Shown: positions 41,411 to 52,240, numbered from the stretch's first letter. The stretch is DNA of 64,000 nt from an uncultured Bacilli bacterium (GCA_944359725.1 CALVSY010000003.1:16499-80498); one strand, 5' to 3'. A program made the numbers and translations. Notes: generated from the letters alone by a model not told the origin.

Positions 41411-42118
41411 ATGGAGAAAATATTAATTGATACTAATGAAAAATTAAAAGAGTTTTTAATCCGTTGCGGTATTAATGAACATATTTTTTATCATGCCTCA
41501 AAAATGGATGTAAGTATAATAAGATTATTTAAAGAAAAGATAATTAATAATTATAATTTAAAAACACTTGATGAAGTAACAAAAAACCTACTTGGTGTTT
41601 ATGGAAACTTTATCGCTACATGTTATTGCCATGCATTATTTAATGATGTAAAAAATGAAGTTCCAATAAAAGATAAAACCGGTAAAATAATTACAAAGGC
41701 CGATATATCATACGTTGATAATGATGGTATGTTAAATTATTGTGAGGTAAAAGCGGCTCATCAAATAATTGATAACATAAGAAATTACGTTGATGAAGAT
41801 AGCCCTAAAGAAGGCTTTTACGAAGATAAGGACTTTGAAATAATAAAATATAAAAACATTGGAAAAAAATTAATAACTCAAGTAAAAAAACTAAGTGGTA
41901 CTGGTAAAAAAGTAAACGTATTTATATTTAAAGGTTGCTACGTTGATGATGTTATAAAAAGAAAACTAAAAGAATTAAACGTGAGTTTACATGTTATTAT
42001 GGTTGACATAAAACAGCTAGAAGATGAAATAACGCGTATGATAATGTTAATAAGACAATCAGTAAATAAAAATGTTATTGTAAGTATAGATGATGAAAAC
42101 GTATTAAAGAAAAGGTGA
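41411..42118 (+). CDS. Putative PD-(D/E)xK nuclease-like protein
   Basis: 235 residues, cytoplasmic. ADISYVDNDGMLNYCEVKAA gives D98 and E112-V-K114 with beta-strand surroundings, the core of PD-(D/E)xK nucleases; upstream LLGVYGNFIATCYCHALFND is a helix, and KKVNVFIFKG a later core strand. The assignment rests on this pattern only. AGAGG precedes the ATG. It ends with tandem stops TGA-TAA inside its terminator. No partner gene; murF follows. Confidence 0.5.
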   Translation: MEKILIDTNEKLKEFLIRCGINEHIFYHASKMDVSIIRLFKEKIINNYNLKTLDEVTKNLLGVYGNFIATCYCHALFNDVKNEVPIKDKTGKIITKADISYVDNDGMLNYCEVKAAHQIIDNIRNYVDEDSPKEGFYEDKDFEIIKYKNIGKKLITQVKKLSGTGKKVNVFIFKGCYVDDVIKRKLKELNVSLHVIMVDIKQLEDEITRMIMLIRQSVNKNVIVSIDDENVLKKR

Positions 42119-42133
42119 TAAATCATCTTTTTT
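42111..42133 (+). terminator. terminator of the 41411 gene
   Basis: AAAGGTGAT, loop AA, ATCATCTTT (one G-U), then TTT; overlaps the stop codon. A two-base loop makes it weak. Confidence 0.5.
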
Positions 42134-42163
42134 AAATGCATATAATTTAACAGGTGATAAAAA

Positions 42164-43537
42164 TTGGTTAAAATAACGGTTAAAGATGTTTTGGAAAATT
42201 GCGATGCTAAATTATTAATTGGAGATGAAAAAACAGAAATAAAAGAAGGGTTTATAAATTCTAAAGACGTAGTTTCTGGTGGATGTTTTTTTGGAATAAA
42301 AGGGAGTAATACGGATGGTTCTTTATATTATAAAGAGGCTTTTAAAAACGGTGCAAGCATTTGCATTTTAAGTAAATTAAAAGATTTAGATCTAACTGGC
42401 TATGATGATAAGACGGTTTTAATTTCAAATGACGTAAAAAAATGCTTGCAAGATATTGCCTCCTATAAAAGAAGTTTATTTAAAGGTTATGTAATCGCGG
42501 TAACCGGAAGCGTTGGAAAAACATCTACTAAAGAGATGATTGCAAACGTTTTAAAACATAAATACAAGGTTTTAAAAACAATTGGTAACCAAAATAGTCA
42601 AATAGGCCTTCCGCTTACCATTTTAAGATTAAAAGACGAAGACGTTATGATTTTAGAAATGGGTATGAGTGCTTTAGGACATATTCATAATTTATCGGTA
42701 ATTGCAAAACCTGATATCGCACTTATTACAAATGTACATGAAAATCACATTGAAAGTTTAAAAACTAAGGAAAATATTTTTAAAGCAAAAATGGAAATAA
42801 TTGATGCCATGAAAACTGGTACTTTAATCGTTAATAACGATGATGAGTTTTTAAGTAAGGTAGATGAAAACGTAAAAGCCGGCATTAAACTTTTAACTTT
42901 TGGAATTAATAATAAAAGTAACGTAATGCCAGATAATATCAAAGATGATTTTATAACTACTTTTGATATAGCAGATATAAAAGACATTAAGGTAAATTTT
43001 GGAACTACTTTTATTTATAATGCATTACCAGCGTTCTTAATAGGTAAGATGCTTGGTTTATCAAGGAGCATGATAAAAGATGGCATAAATGCGTTTACAA
43101 GTCAAAACCATAGGTTAGAAGAGGTTAACATAAATAATAACGTTACTTTAATAGATGATACATATAATGCTTCTTTTGACTCTATTAAGCTTGCTGTTAA
43201 TTATTTAAACAAGTTTAGCAATAGAAAAATAATAGTTTTAGCAGATGTCTTAGAACTTGGAAAAGAATCTAAAAAAATACATAAAAAAATAGGTTATGAA
43301 CTATCTAAAACTAACGCTAGTTATTTAATTACGATAGGAAATTATTCTAAGTTAATTGCAAAGGAAGCAAAAAAACTAGGCTTTAAAGGCAAGTGTAAAC
43401 ACTTTAAAAACGAGGTAAAATCACGCAAATATTTAAAATCGTTAATAAAAAAAGATGATGTTATATTACTTAAAGGATCACATGGGATGAATTTGGTTAA
43501 CTTGGTTAATTTTTTAAAAGAAGGATTAATGTTTTAA
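42164..43537 (+). CDS. murF: UDP-N-acetylmuramoyl-tripeptide--D-alanyl-D-alanine ligase
   Basis: Adds D-Ala-D-Ala to the peptidoglycan precursor in the cytoplasm. 457 residues from TTG 42164 (AGGTG at 42152-42156). Mur ligase order: N-terminal domain, P-loop AVTGSVGKTSTKEM (about 112-125), central LEMGMSALGHI and NVHENHIE, then the C-terminal domain beginning near TLIDDTYNASFDS. Away from the mra/dcw cluster. Its last 12 bases overlap the convergent pflA. Confidence 0.95.
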   Translation: MVKITVKDVLENCDAKLLIGDEKTEIKEGFINSKDVVSGGCFFGIKGSNTDGSLYYKEAFKNGASICILSKLKDLDLTGYDDKTVLISNDVKKCLQDIASYKRSLFKGYVIAVTGSVGKTSTKEMIANVLKHKYKVLKTIGNQNSQIGLPLTILRLKDEDVMILEMGMSALGHIHNLSVIAKPDIALITNVHENHIESLKTKENIFKAKMEIIDAMKTGTLIVNNDDEFLSKVDENVKAGIKLLTFGINNKSNVMPDNIKDDFITTFDIADIKDIKVNFGTTFIYNALPAFLIGKMLGLSRSMIKDGINAFTSQNHRLEEVNINNNVTLIDDTYNASFDSIKLAVNYLNKFSNRKIIVLADVLELGKESKKIHKKIGYELSKTNASYLITIGNYSKLIAKEAKKLGFKGKCKHFKNEVKSRKYLKSLIKKDDVILLKGSHGMNLVNLVNFLKEGLMF

Positions 43538-44239
43538 TCCTTCTTTTAACATGTCTTCTAACTTTTTACATTTGTCTTGATCCATATCCTTAACATCTTT
43601 TAATGGATAATCTATTTTTAATTCTTCATATTTATGAACTCCTAAAGTGTGATATGGTAAAAATTCTATTTTTTCTACGTTTTTAATAGGTTTAATAAAT
43701 TTAATAAGTTCATCTATATATTCTTTTGTATCGTTTATGCCAGGAACTATTACAACTCGTAACCAAAGTTTTTTATTCATTTTTTCACATAGTTTTATAA
43801 ATTTAGCGGTGTTATCAAAATTGCCAGAAGTCATTTCTTTATAATTTTCTTTATTTGTGCCTTTAATATCTAATAAAACAAGATCAGTATACATTAATAC
43901 TTCTTCACAATCAGGAATGCTTCCTGCGGTATCTAAGCAAGTATTAATGTCATTTTGTTTACAAAGCTTTAAGCATTCAAGCAAGAATTCTTTTTGCATT
44001 AAAGGTTCGCCACCGGAGAAGGTAACTCCACCATTTCTTTTGAAATAAGGTTTATAATTTAGTATTTTTTTTACAATTTCTTCTGGCGTATAGTTATCTG
44101 CTTTCCCGTTTAATTTCCATGTTTCCGGATTATGACAAAACTTACATCTTAATGGACATCCTTGCATAAATACTACGAATCTAACACCTGGTCCGTCTAC
44201 TAACCCCATTGTTTCTATACTATTAATTTTTCCAATCAT
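43526..44239 (-). CDS. pflA: Pyruvate formate-lyase activating enzyme
   Basis: Radical-SAM enzyme that makes the glycyl radical on PflB. 237 residues with the 4Fe-4S motif CPLRCKFCHNPETW (CxxxCxxC), GGVTFSGGEPLMQ and CLDTAGS; length fits the family's 240-250. Separate from pflB by 120 bases with the pflB terminator between, so it likely has its own promoter. Confidence 0.97.
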   Translation of the reverse strand: MIGKINSIETMGLVDGPGVRFVVFMQGCPLRCKFCHNPETWKLNGKADNYTPEEIVKKILNYKPYFKRNGGVTFSGGEPLMQKEFLLECLKLCKQNDINTCLDTAGSIPDCEEVLMYTDLVLLDIKGTNKENYKEMTSGNFDNTAKFIKLCEKMNKKLWLRVVIVPGINDTKEYIDELIKFIKPIKNVEKIEFLPYHTLGVHKYEELKIDYPLKDVKDMDQDKCKKLEDMLKEGLKH

Positions 44240-44316
44240 TTTTAATCACCTTGTATAATTATATATTAAATGTTTATATTATCCAAGAATTTTCTTTAAA
44301 AATATTAAATAAACTA

Positions 44317-44349
44317 TAAAAAAAACGTAAGTTTTATAACTACTTACGT
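44317..44349 (-). terminator. pflB terminator
   Basis: ACGTAAGT / ACTTACGT arms (44325-44332, 44342-44349) with a 9-base loop; U run on the minus strand. Confidence 0.85.
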
Positions 44350-44359
44350 TTTTGAATTA

Positions 44360-46585
44360 TTACATTTTTTCATGGAACGTACGTGCGATTACTTCTTTTT
44401 TATGTTCTAATGATAATTTATCAAATAAAACAGCGTAACCAGATACTCTAATTGTTAAAGTAGGGTACTTACCAGGATTGTTCATTGCATCAATTAATAA
44501 CTCACGGTTAAGAACGTTAACGTTTATGTGATGAGCTCCTTTTTCAAAGTATCCATCAAGTACGTTTACTAAGTTTTGAATTTGTTCATCTTTAGAATGA
44601 CCTAGTGCACTTGGAACGATAGAAAACGTGTTTGAAATACCGTCTTCACAGCAATTTGTGTATGGCATTTTAGCAACTGAGTTAAGTGAAGCAAGTGCGC
44701 CGCTTGAATCTCTACCATGCATTGGGTTAGCTCCTGGTGCAAATGCTATGCCTGCTTTTCTTCCATCTGGAGTAGATCCAGTTTTCTTACCATACATAAC
44801 GTTTGAAGTTATTGTTAAAACGGATAGCGTATGTTTTGCACCACGATATGCTGGATGTTCTTTTAAGTCATTATAGAACTCTTCTAAAAGTTCTTTTCCT
44901 AATTCGTCAGCTCTATCATCATCATTACCATATTTAGGGAATTCTCCTTCAACTTCAAAGTCAACGGCAATACCATTTTCGTCTCTAATTGGTTTTACTT
45001 TTGCAAACTTTATAGCAGAAAGTGAGTCTATTGCAACTGAAAAACCTGCGATACCAAACGCCATTAAACGATCAACCTTAGTGTCGTGTAGTGCCATTTG
45101 ACCTCTTTCGTAAGCATATTTATCATGCATAAAGTGAATTATGTTCATTGCATCAACGTAAGTTTTAGCAATTTTTTTCATAGCTTTAGAATATGCTTTT
45201 CTAACGGTATCATAATCTAGATATTCATCTAGAATCTTATCTAGTCCATCAACAACTAATTCTTTTTTAATCTCATCATAGCCACCGTTAATTGCATATA
45301 ATAATGTCTTAGCTAAGTTACATCTAGCTCCAAAGAATTGCATTTGCTTACCAACCGTCATAGCAGAAACGCAGCATGCAATAGCATAATCACATCCGTG
45401 AATAGGTCTCATTAATTCGTCTGATTCATACTGAATAGCATCCGTGTCAATTGATACTTTAGCACAGTATTTTTTGAAGTTTTCAGGCAAATTATCACTC
45501 CATAAAATAGTTAGGTTAGGTTCAGGTGCTGATCCTAAATTATATAAAGTGTGTAAGTATCTGTATGAGTTTTTAGTAACAAGAGATTTTCCATCTTCTG
45601 TCATACCACCGATTGATTCGGTAACCCAAGTTGGATCTCCTGCGAATAATTCGTTATAATCAGGAGTTCTTAAGTGTCTTGCCATTCTAAGTTTCATGAT
45701 GAACTGATCTATTATTTCTTGAGCGTCAGTTTCTGTTATCGTGCCGTTTTTTAAATCTCTTTCAAAGTAGATATCTAAGAATGTAGATGTTCTACCTAAA
45801 CTCATTGCCGCACCATTATTTTCTTTTATAGCAGCAAGATATCCAAAGTATAACCATTGTGTTGCTTCTTTGGCATTAGATGCGGGTTTAGAAATATCAA
45901 AACCATAACTTTTAGCCATGTCTTTTATTTCGCCTAAAGCTTTAATTTGTTCTGATACTTCTTCTCTTAGACGAATCATTTCCTCAGTTAACGCTTCTTT
46001 TTCTAGATCAATTAAGTCTTTTTTCTTTTCTTCTATTAGAAAATCAATACCATAAAGGGCAACTCTTCTATAATCGCCAATTATTCTTCCTCTTCCATAA
46101 GCATCAGGAAGACCTGTTAAAAGTCCTGCGTGTCTTGCTTTTCTAATGTCTGTTGTATAAGCATCAAACACACCTTCGTTATGAGTTTTTCTGTATTCAA
46201 ATCTTTTTTTGAACTCATCATCTAATTCATAACCATATGCTTCTAGTGCTTGTTTTGCCATACGCATTCCACCAAAAGCATTTGTGATTCTTTTTAAAGG
46301 CTCATCAGTTTGAAAACCAACGATTACCTCATCTTCTTTAATTAGGTATCCAGGTTTATAATTATTTATTCCTGATACCGTTTTAGTATCAACGTCATAT
46401 ATACCTTTTTCTATTTCTATTTTTGACATTTTACTATATTTATCATTTAATCTTTTTGTTTTTTCTGTAGGCCCTACTAGAAAACTTTCATCTCCTTTAT
46501 ATTCAGTGTAGTTGTCTAATATAAACTGTTTTACATCAATTGTTTGTTTCCAGCTTTCGCCTTTAAAATCTTTCCATGCTTCCAT
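44360..46585 (-). CDS. pflB: Formate acetyltransferase (pyruvate formate-lyase)
   Basis: Converts pyruvate and CoA to acetyl-CoA and formate in anaerobic metabolism. 741 residues. The catalytic Cys pair is in [20 protein letters not shown] and the radical Gly716 in RVSGYAVLF near the C-terminus. AAGGAGG lies 6-7 bases before the ATG. Its promoter region (46617-46644) lies against a 13-bp palindrome. With pflA it points to fermentative growth. Confidence 0.98.
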   Translation of the reverse strand: MEAWKDFKGESWKQTIDVKQFILDNYTEYKGDESFLVGPTEKTKRLNDKYSKMSKIEIEKGIYDVDTKTVSGINNYKPGYLIKEDEVIVGFQTDEPLKRITNAFGGMRMAKQALEAYGYELDDEFKKRFEYRKTHNEGVFDAYTTDIRKARHAGLLTGLPDAYGRGRIIGDYRRVALYGIDFLIEEKKKDLIDLEKEALTEEMIRLREEVSEQIKALGEIKDMAKSYGFDISKPASNAKEATQWLYFGYLAAIKENNGAAMSLGRTSTFLDIYFERDLKNGTITETDAQEIIDQFIMKLRMARHLRTPDYNELFAGDPTWVTESIGGMTEDGKSLVTKNSYRYLHTLYNLGSAPEPNLTILWSDNLPENFKKYCAKVSIDTDAIQYESDELMRPIHGCDYAIACCVSAMTVGKQMQFFGARCNLAKTLLYAINGGYDEIKKELVVDGLDKILDEYLDYDTVRKAYSKAMKKIAKTYVDAMNIIHFMHDKYAYERGQMALHDTKVDRLMAFGIAGFSVAIDSLSAIKFAKVKPIRDENGIAVDFEVEGEFPKYGNDDDRADELGKELLEEFYNDLKEHPAYRGAKHTLSVLTITSNVMYGKKTGSTPDGRKAGIAFAPGANPMHGRDSSGALASLNSVAKMPYTNCCEDGISNTFSIVPSALGHSKDEQIQNLVNVLDGYFEKGAHHINVNVLNRELLIDAMNNPGKYPTLTIRVSGYAVLFDKLSLEHKKEVIARTFHEKM

Positions 46586-46616
46586 TTTATTACCTCCTTA
46601 TTTATATCACGTATCT

Positions 46617-46667
46617 ATTATACCAACTTTTAATAAAATATCAATGTTGCTTTTGCAACATTGATAT
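46617..46667 (-). promoter_or_regulatory. pflB promoter beside a perfect 13-bp inverted repeat
   Basis: Minus-strand TTGATA (46644-46639), 16-base spacer, TATAAT (46622-46617) preceded by TGG. ATATCAATGTTGC / GCAACATTGATAT (46638-46667, loop TTTT) covers the -35. It may be an operator of pflB and/or the terminator of the upstream ABC genes. Confidence 0.65.
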
Positions 46668-46693
46668 TTATATTATACATACTTTACATTTTT

Positions 46694-49300
46694 TTATTCA
46701 TAATTTTTTAATGCTTCTACCATGTCTAGTTTTTTTAAGTCATAATGCATGAATATATTAACGATGAATAAGAACACTAAGGTCATTATAAGTGATAGTA
46801 TATAACTTAATATACTTATACTAAAGCTAAACATGAACTGGTTTGTTTCACATGCTTTAATAACGTAGTAGGTAAGGAAACTACCTGCTATTAAGCCTAA
46901 TAACGAACCTATTATAGTTAGGATTATGTTTTCTTTATTAATGTAGTTTGTAACCTCACCATCGTAAAAGCCTAACACTTTTATTGTTGCAAGTTCTTTT
47001 TTTCTTTCGCTTATGTTAACGCTAGATAAATTGTATAACACAACGAATGCTAGTGCTGCCGCTGATACAATAAGAATTAAAGCAACGTAATTTAAAGTAG
47101 CCATCATGTCTTTATAACTATTTATCGTGTTTGTTTTAATGTTTACGGAAAGAATACCAGTTAAATTAGATAAATCTTGTGCCAGAGCTTCTTCATCATC
47201 ATCTTTCAAATCTTTATTAACCATTAAAATGCTGTTATAATTAACATCTTCCTCGGTAAGTTTTTTATATAAATCCTTTGACAAATAAACGTAATGCTCA
47301 ATGTAGTTTTCACATATAGCTTTTATTTTAACTTTTACTTCTTTAGCATTTATTATTAAAGTTATGGTATCATTTTTTTTCTTATTAAGTAAGTTTGATA
47401 ATTTTTCTGATATTATAACGCCATCATCACTTAATTTTAATTTATCATCAGTTTTAGCATCTTTTAAACTAATAAAATCATCCAGCTTTTTATTGTTTTC
47501 CGGAACTATTAGATATGATGTTTCACTATCTTTATTATTTTTTGCGGTAACTGTCGTCATGTAAACTGATTTTATTTCATTTACTTTTTTGTTGTTATTT
47601 AAACTTTTTATTAAATCATCCTTATTATCTTCGTTTAAATTTTCGTTTATTTGAAGCTGCATATCATATTTATCTATTTCGTTAAATTGTTTTTTAACAA
47701 CACCATTTACCGAGTCTTTTATTCCAAATGCTGCAAGAAGAAGACTTGTGCATCCTAAAATACCAATTATCGTCATGAATAATCTTTTTTTGTATCTAAA
47801 CAAGTTTCTAAATGTTACTTTATTTAAGAAGCTTAGTTTTTTCCAAATGAAGTTTACTTTTTCTAAAAGTATTCTTTTTCCGTTTTTCGGAGCTTCTGGT
47901 CTCATTAGACTAGCTGGCGTCTTAAGGGTGTCTTTAACAAATACAAAGATGGTTGCTAGGATAGTTGTTAAAAGTGCTATTACACTTGCAAATAACACGT
48001 GATTCATTTGAAGAGTAGTAATAAGTGCTGGCATATCATAAAACGATGCATAGCAATAAGCAACTAGTAAAGGAATTGCCTTATAGAATAATAAACTTCC
48101 TAAAATACTGCCAATAAAACTTGCTAGAAACGCATATAAAATGTATTTAAACACAACGTCAAACTTACTATATCCAAGTGCTCTTAAAGTGCCCATTTGA
48201 ACTCTTTCTTCTTCAACTATTCTAGTCATTGAAGTAAGACTTACTAAAGCTGATACTAAAAAGAAGATTAAAGGAAAGATCTTAGCGATACTTTCAATTC
48301 TTTGTGTTTCTAATTTGTATTCATAAAAACTAGCTTCTTCGGTTCTTAAACTTACGTTAGTTGTTTTACTTTGAATTTTAGCGATTTCGTTTTCTAATGT
48401 TTTAACCTCGGCATTTATTTTATCTGTTTCGCTTTTTATAGCATCACTATTTCCACTTTGATTTAAACGATACAAATCATTTTGTAATTGAGATATTTTG
48501 TTATTTAACTCATCTATTAATAACTCACTTTTATCTTCGGTTATTTTACTTGCTGTTTTATTTATTTCATCTTCAAAACTTTTGATGTGATTTTCATAAG
48601 CATTTGTGTAAGTTCCATATTTTTTTGCATCATCTAAAGTTAAGAAAGCATAAGAATAATAACTACTTGAAAAATCATTTTCATCTAAATACATATAATA
48701 ATTTACTTTTCCGTTTTTTAAATTAGATGTTCCTTTTTCTTTAGAAGAGTAGTAACTACTTTTTACCGTTCCTACTATTTTTATTTTTTTAGCTCTTAAA
48801 GAACTGTCATCTTCCGGTTCTAAAGTTACTAAATCACCAATTTTTAAACCGGTATCTTTTAAGAAGGATTCTTCTACTAAACCTTCGTTTATCGTTTTTG
48901 GATAGTTACCATCTGTTAAAATAAGTCTGTTTATGTAATTCTCGTTATCATCTTTTTTATCATCGTTTAGGCTATTTAACCTAATTACGTAGTCTTCATT
49001 ATCTACGTTTGTTATAACATCAAGAGTTTTACTTAACATAACTCCATTTACACCATCTATGTTTTTAAGTTTTTCTATGTCACTTTCTAAAAAGCCACTT
49101 GATGATGTTATTTTTACATCAAAAAGGTTAGTTTCTTTATAATAATTTTCCGCGGTGTTTTGCATATCATAAGACGTTGATTTTAAACCAACGTAAAAGC
49201 CGGTGCCAATGGTTATTATTAATAATAAGGAAAGAAATCTTTTTTTAGTAAGTTTAATTTCTCTTAAGGCATCTTTTAATATACTTTTTTTCTTTACCAT
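46694..49300 (-). CDS. FtsX/MacB-type ABC transporter permease
   Basis: 868 residues: N-terminal membrane helix (about 20-37), large exterior domain with a coiled coil (about 255-300), three helices around 340-450, a linker, another helix near 510, a second exterior domain and three C-terminal helices (about 735-860). This is the duplicated FtsX layout of large permeases. Motifs VEEERVQMGTLRALGYSKFD and ERKKELATIKVLGFYDGEV are the two coupling loops. It overlaps the ATPase by 7 bases. Substrate unknown, perhaps lipids or peptides at the envelope. Confidence 0.93.
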   Translation of the reverse strand: MVKKKSILKDALREIKLTKKRFLSLLLIITIGTGFYVGLKSTSYDMQNTAENYYKETNLFDVKITSSSGFLESDIEKLKNIDGVNGVMLSKTLDVITNVDNEDYVIRLNSLNDDKKDDNENYINRLILTDGNYPKTINEGLVEESFLKDTGLKIGDLVTLEPEDDSSLRAKKIKIVGTVKSSYYSSKEKGTSNLKNGKVNYYMYLDENDFSSSYYSYAFLTLDDAKKYGTYTNAYENHIKSFEDEINKTASKITEDKSELLIDELNNKISQLQNDLYRLNQSGNSDAIKSETDKINAEVKTLENEIAKIQSKTTNVSLRTEEASFYEYKLETQRIESIAKIFPLIFFLVSALVSLTSMTRIVEEERVQMGTLRALGYSKFDVVFKYILYAFLASFIGSILGSLLFYKAIPLLVAYCYASFYDMPALITTLQMNHVLFASVIALLTTILATIFVFVKDTLKTPASLMRPEAPKNGKRILLEKVNFIWKKLSFLNKVTFRNLFRYKKRLFMTIIGILGCTSLLLAAFGIKDSVNGVVKKQFNEIDKYDMQLQINENLNEDNKDDLIKSLNNNKKVNEIKSVYMTTVTAKNNKDSETSYLIVPENNKKLDDFISLKDAKTDDKLKLSDDGVIISEKLSNLLNKKKNDTITLIINAKEVKVKIKAICENYIEHYVYLSKDLYKKLTEEDVNYNSILMVNKDLKDDDEEALAQDLSNLTGILSVNIKTNTINSYKDMMATLNYVALILIVSAAALAFVVLYNLSSVNISERKKELATIKVLGFYDGEVTNYINKENIILTIIGSLLGLIAGSFLTYYVIKACETNQFMFSFSISILSYILSLIMTLVFLFIVNIFMHYDLKKLDMVEALKNYE

Positions 49301-49995
49301 GAAAGATCACCTGCGCTAATAGGTTTTTTGTTTATTTTCACGCTTTCTACGCTTCCGTTTTTAAAACGTATTACCTTGTTAGCCATTGGTGCAATAGCAT
49401 TATTATGAGTAATTATGATAACCGTCATTTTCTCTTTTTTATTCATGCTTTGTAAAAGTTTTAATATTTGCTTTCCGGTTTTATCATCTAGTGCTCCAGT
49501 TGGTTCGTCACATAAAAGAAGTTTTGGTCTTTTTGCGATAGCACGAGCGATAGCAACTCTTTGTTGTTCTCCGCCGGATAATTCAGAAGGGAAGTTATCC
49601 TTTCTTTTGGTTAAAGAAACTTTTTTAATTATGCTAATTGGATCCATTGGGTTCTTACATATTTGACTTGCAAGTTCCACGTTTTCCATTGCGGTTAAAT
49701 TATTAATTAAATTGTAAAATTGAAATACGAATCCAACATCTTCACGTCTATATTTAACTAGTTTTCTTCCTTTTAATTTATCTATTCTTACATTATCTAC
49801 TAAAACTTCACCAGAAGTTGGTGCATCTAAGCCACCGATTATGTTTAGGCAAGTTGTTTTGCCCGCACCGGAAGGTCCTAATATGACTACTAATTCACCT
49901 TTTTCTATTTCAAAACTAGCTTTTTTAAGAGCTTTTATCTTAACTTCATCATTTCCATAGTTTTTACAGACGTTTTTAAATTCTATGTATGCCAT
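49294..49995 (-). CDS. ABC transporter ATPase (LolD/MacB-like)
   Basis: 233 residues: Walker [10 protein letters not shown] (40-48), Q-loop FQFYNLI, signature [14 protein letters not shown], Walker [12 protein letters not shown] and H-loop ITHN. Fits the export-type ATPases that pair with FtsX-like permeases. AGGAGG before the ATG. A promoter TTGACA-N17-TAATAT lies upstream. It drives the permease that overlaps it. Confidence 0.96.
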   Translation of the reverse strand: MAYIEFKNVCKNYGNDEVKIKALKKASFEIEKGELVVILGPSGAGKTTCLNIIGGLDAPTSGEVLVDNVRIDKLKGRKLVKYRREDVGFVFQFYNLINNLTAMENVELASQICKNPMDPISIIKKVSLTKRKDNFPSELSGGEQQRVAIARAIAKRPKLLLCDEPTGALDDKTGKQILKLLQSMNKKEKMTVIIITHNNAIAPMANKVIRFKNGSVESVKINKKPISAGDLSW

Positions 49996-50020
49996 ATAAA
50001 CCCTCCTTTTTCTAGTTATT

Positions 50021-50049
50021 ATATTACAATTAGGTTATGTAAATGTCAA
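50021..50049 (-). promoter_or_regulatory. promoter of the ABC transporter operon
   Basis: On the minus strand TTGACA (50049-50044), 17-base spacer, TAATAT (50026-50021). TTACA / TGTAA arms lie within the spacer and could be an operator. Confidence 0.7.
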
Positions 50050-50087
50050 CTTACTTTTAAATAATTATTTCATTTTTTTAAAAGTAA

Positions 50088-50096
50088 TGTTATAAT
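50088..50096 (+). promoter_or_regulatory. extended -10 promoter of the HerA-like gene
   Basis: TGTTATAAT; a weak -35 TTTCAT is 17 bases upstream. Confidence 0.6.
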
Positions 50097-50131
50097 GTTT
50101 TTATAAAGTATATAAATAGGGGTGACGAAAG

Positions 50132-52240
50132 ATGCAAGAAAGTAACTTAAACGTTCAAGACGATATGGAAGAATTAAGAGAAGATGACATTTTATCAAGT
50201 AATCAAAGCGTTAATGAAAACATTATGGATAATAATCAAACAAACGTTGTTTCAAATGATGTTAACGCTTCGTCCATGGATGTAAATAATAACATGAATA
50301 ATAATTTTAATAACGCTAATATGGAATATCAAAATAACGTACAAAACATGGTGGATAATACTTTAAATAATATGTCAGGAATGAATAATAATATGAATAA
50401 TGGAACAAATAATTATTCAAATATGAATCAAAACGCAGGTTATGATAACGAAAATTATTATGGACAAAACAATCTATTACCAAACGAAATAGGAAGGGTT
50501 CAAGACGTAGGGGCAGATAGCGTTGATATAATTGTTACGTCAACTTTGGCATTTGATCAAAACTTAATTGATCATCACGTAATATTTGTAACTCCTACTA
50601 ATCAAAGAATTGTAGGTACCTTAGTAAGTTTAAATGATCAAAAAGGAAAGGTAAAGTTACTTGGTGAAATAGTTGGTAACCGTTTTGTAGCGGGTGTTTT
50701 AACAAAACCATCAGTAGGTAACGTATGTCTCGTTGCAACTGACGAGGAAACAAGACTTATCGTAATAGATGATCAAAATAATAATTCTAAAAGCGTTTTA
50801 TTTGGTACGATGCCACTTTATAACAATACACCTGCTTATGTTCCTACTAATACTTTTTTCAGTAACCATTTCGCTATTTTTGGAAATACTGGTGCCGGAA
50901 AATCATGTGGTGTTGCAAGAATATTCCAAAACATATTCTTTAATACACAGCAAGCACCAAGAAATGCCTGTGTATTTATATTTGATGCTTATGGTGAGTA
51001 TGAAAACGCGTTATCAATTCAAAACAGTCAGATTCAGTTTAAGAAATTATCAACGAACGTAAGAACAAATCCTGATACCTTAATAAAATTGCCATTATGG
51101 TTATTAGACGTTGATGATTTTGCTTTATTACTTGAAGCAGAAGACGCAACACAATTGCCAATCATTGAAAAAGCATTAAGATTAGTAACCGTTTTTTCAG
51201 GAGATGAAGAAGAAACTAAGATGTATAAAAACGACATTATCGCTAAGGCTATTTTGGAAGTTTTATATAGTGGTAGAAGTGCATCTCAAATTCATGACCA
51301 AATATTCGCTATATTAACAAGCTTTAACACGTCTGATTTGAATCTAGAAACTCCTATTGCACAACCTGGTTACATAAGAAGCTTAAGACAATGTTTGATA
51401 ATTGATAAGGAAGGTAAAATAGCAGAAATGCAATTAGTTACCGAATTCATTAAAAAGTTTATAAACGATGATTTAAAACTTGAGTTGCCTGATGGAACAA
51501 TTCCGTTTACTCTGGAAAACTTAAAAGAAGCATTTGAGTTTGCGTTAATATCTGAAGGTATTTTAAAAAGTGATAAATTATACGATAAAGCAAACGTTCT
51601 TAAGGTAAGGTTAGATTCACTTATTAAGGGTGAGTATGCAGAGTACTTTAGAGTTGATAAATACATTGATAAAACAGGATTTATAAAGCAATTAATAACC
51701 GCACCGAACGGATCACGTGCACAAGTTGTAAATATTAACATAAGTTATCTAGACGATAGACTTGCTAAAACAATATGTAAGGTATATTCAAAAATATTAT
51801 TTGATTTTACAACTAAGTTACGTCAAAGAGGATCATTTCCTGTACACATCATACTAGAAGAGGCACATAGATACGTACAACAAGATTCTGATACAAAAAT
51901 ACTTGGATATAACATATTTGATAGAATTGCTAAGGAAGGAAGAAAGTATGGTGTTATATTAGGGCTTATTTCTCAAAGACCATCTGAAATGAGTGAAACC
52001 GTAATATCACAGTGTTCAAACTTCTTAATATTTAGAATGCAACACCCAAGAGACGTTCAGTTCATTAAGCAAATGGTACCGTTTATAACGGATGAAATAG
52101 TTGAGAAAATGAAAGGCTTGCAGCCAGGTACTTGCGTTGTGTTTGGAACGGCCTTTAAGCTTCCAACCATTGTTAAACTAGAAATGCCAAACCCGCAACC
52201 AATGAGCCAAAACGTCGATGTATCAAGACTATGGTATTAA
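50132..52240 (+). CDS. HerA-like (DUF87) ATPase with Asn-rich N-terminus
   Basis: 702 residues. Residues 1-115 are low-complexity, rich in Asn, Met, Asp and Gln; 120-210 is a small beta-barrel (HAS-barrel-like); the motor has Walker A GNTGAGKS (251-258), acidic strand FIFDAYGEYE, Walker B HIILEEAHRYV and the arginine-finger region SQRPSEM. HerA hexamers translocate DNA in archaea with NurA, and in bacterial defence with SIR2-type partners; here no NurA, SIR2 or nuclease partner is adjacent. The Shine-Dalgarno is weak (GGGGTGA). Confidence 0.85.
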   Translation: MQESNLNVQDDMEELREDDILSSNQSVNENIMDNNQTNVVSNDVNASSMDVNNNMNNNFNNANMEYQNNVQNMVDNTLNNMSGMNNNMNNGTNNYSNMNQNAGYDNENYYGQNNLLPNEIGRVQDVGADSVDIIVTSTLAFDQNLIDHHVIFVTPTNQRIVGTLVSLNDQKGKVKLLGEIVGNRFVAGVLTKPSVGNVCLVATDEETRLIVIDDQNNNSKSVLFGTMPLYNNTPAYVPTNTFFSNHFAIFGNTGAGKSCGVARIFQNIFFNTQQAPRNACVFIFDAYGEYENALSIQNSQIQFKKLSTNVRTNPDTLIKLPLWLLDVDDFALLLEAEDATQLPIIEKALRLVTVFSGDEEETKMYKNDIIAKAILEVLYSGRSASQIHDQIFAILTSFNTSDLNLETPIAQPGYIRSLRQCLIIDKEGKIAEMQLVTEFIKKFINDDLKLELPDGTIPFTLENLKEAFEFALISEGILKSDKLYDKANVLKVRLDSLIKGEYAEYFRVDKYIDKTGFIKQLITAPNGSRAQVVNINISYLDDRLAKTICKVYSKILFDFTTKLRQRGSFPVHIILEEAHRYVQQDSDTKILGYNIFDRIAKEGRKYGVILGLISQRPSEMSETVISQCSNFLIFRMQHPRDVQFIKQMVPFITDEIVEKMKGLQPGTCVVFGTAFKLPTIVKLEMPNPQPMSQNVDVSRLWY

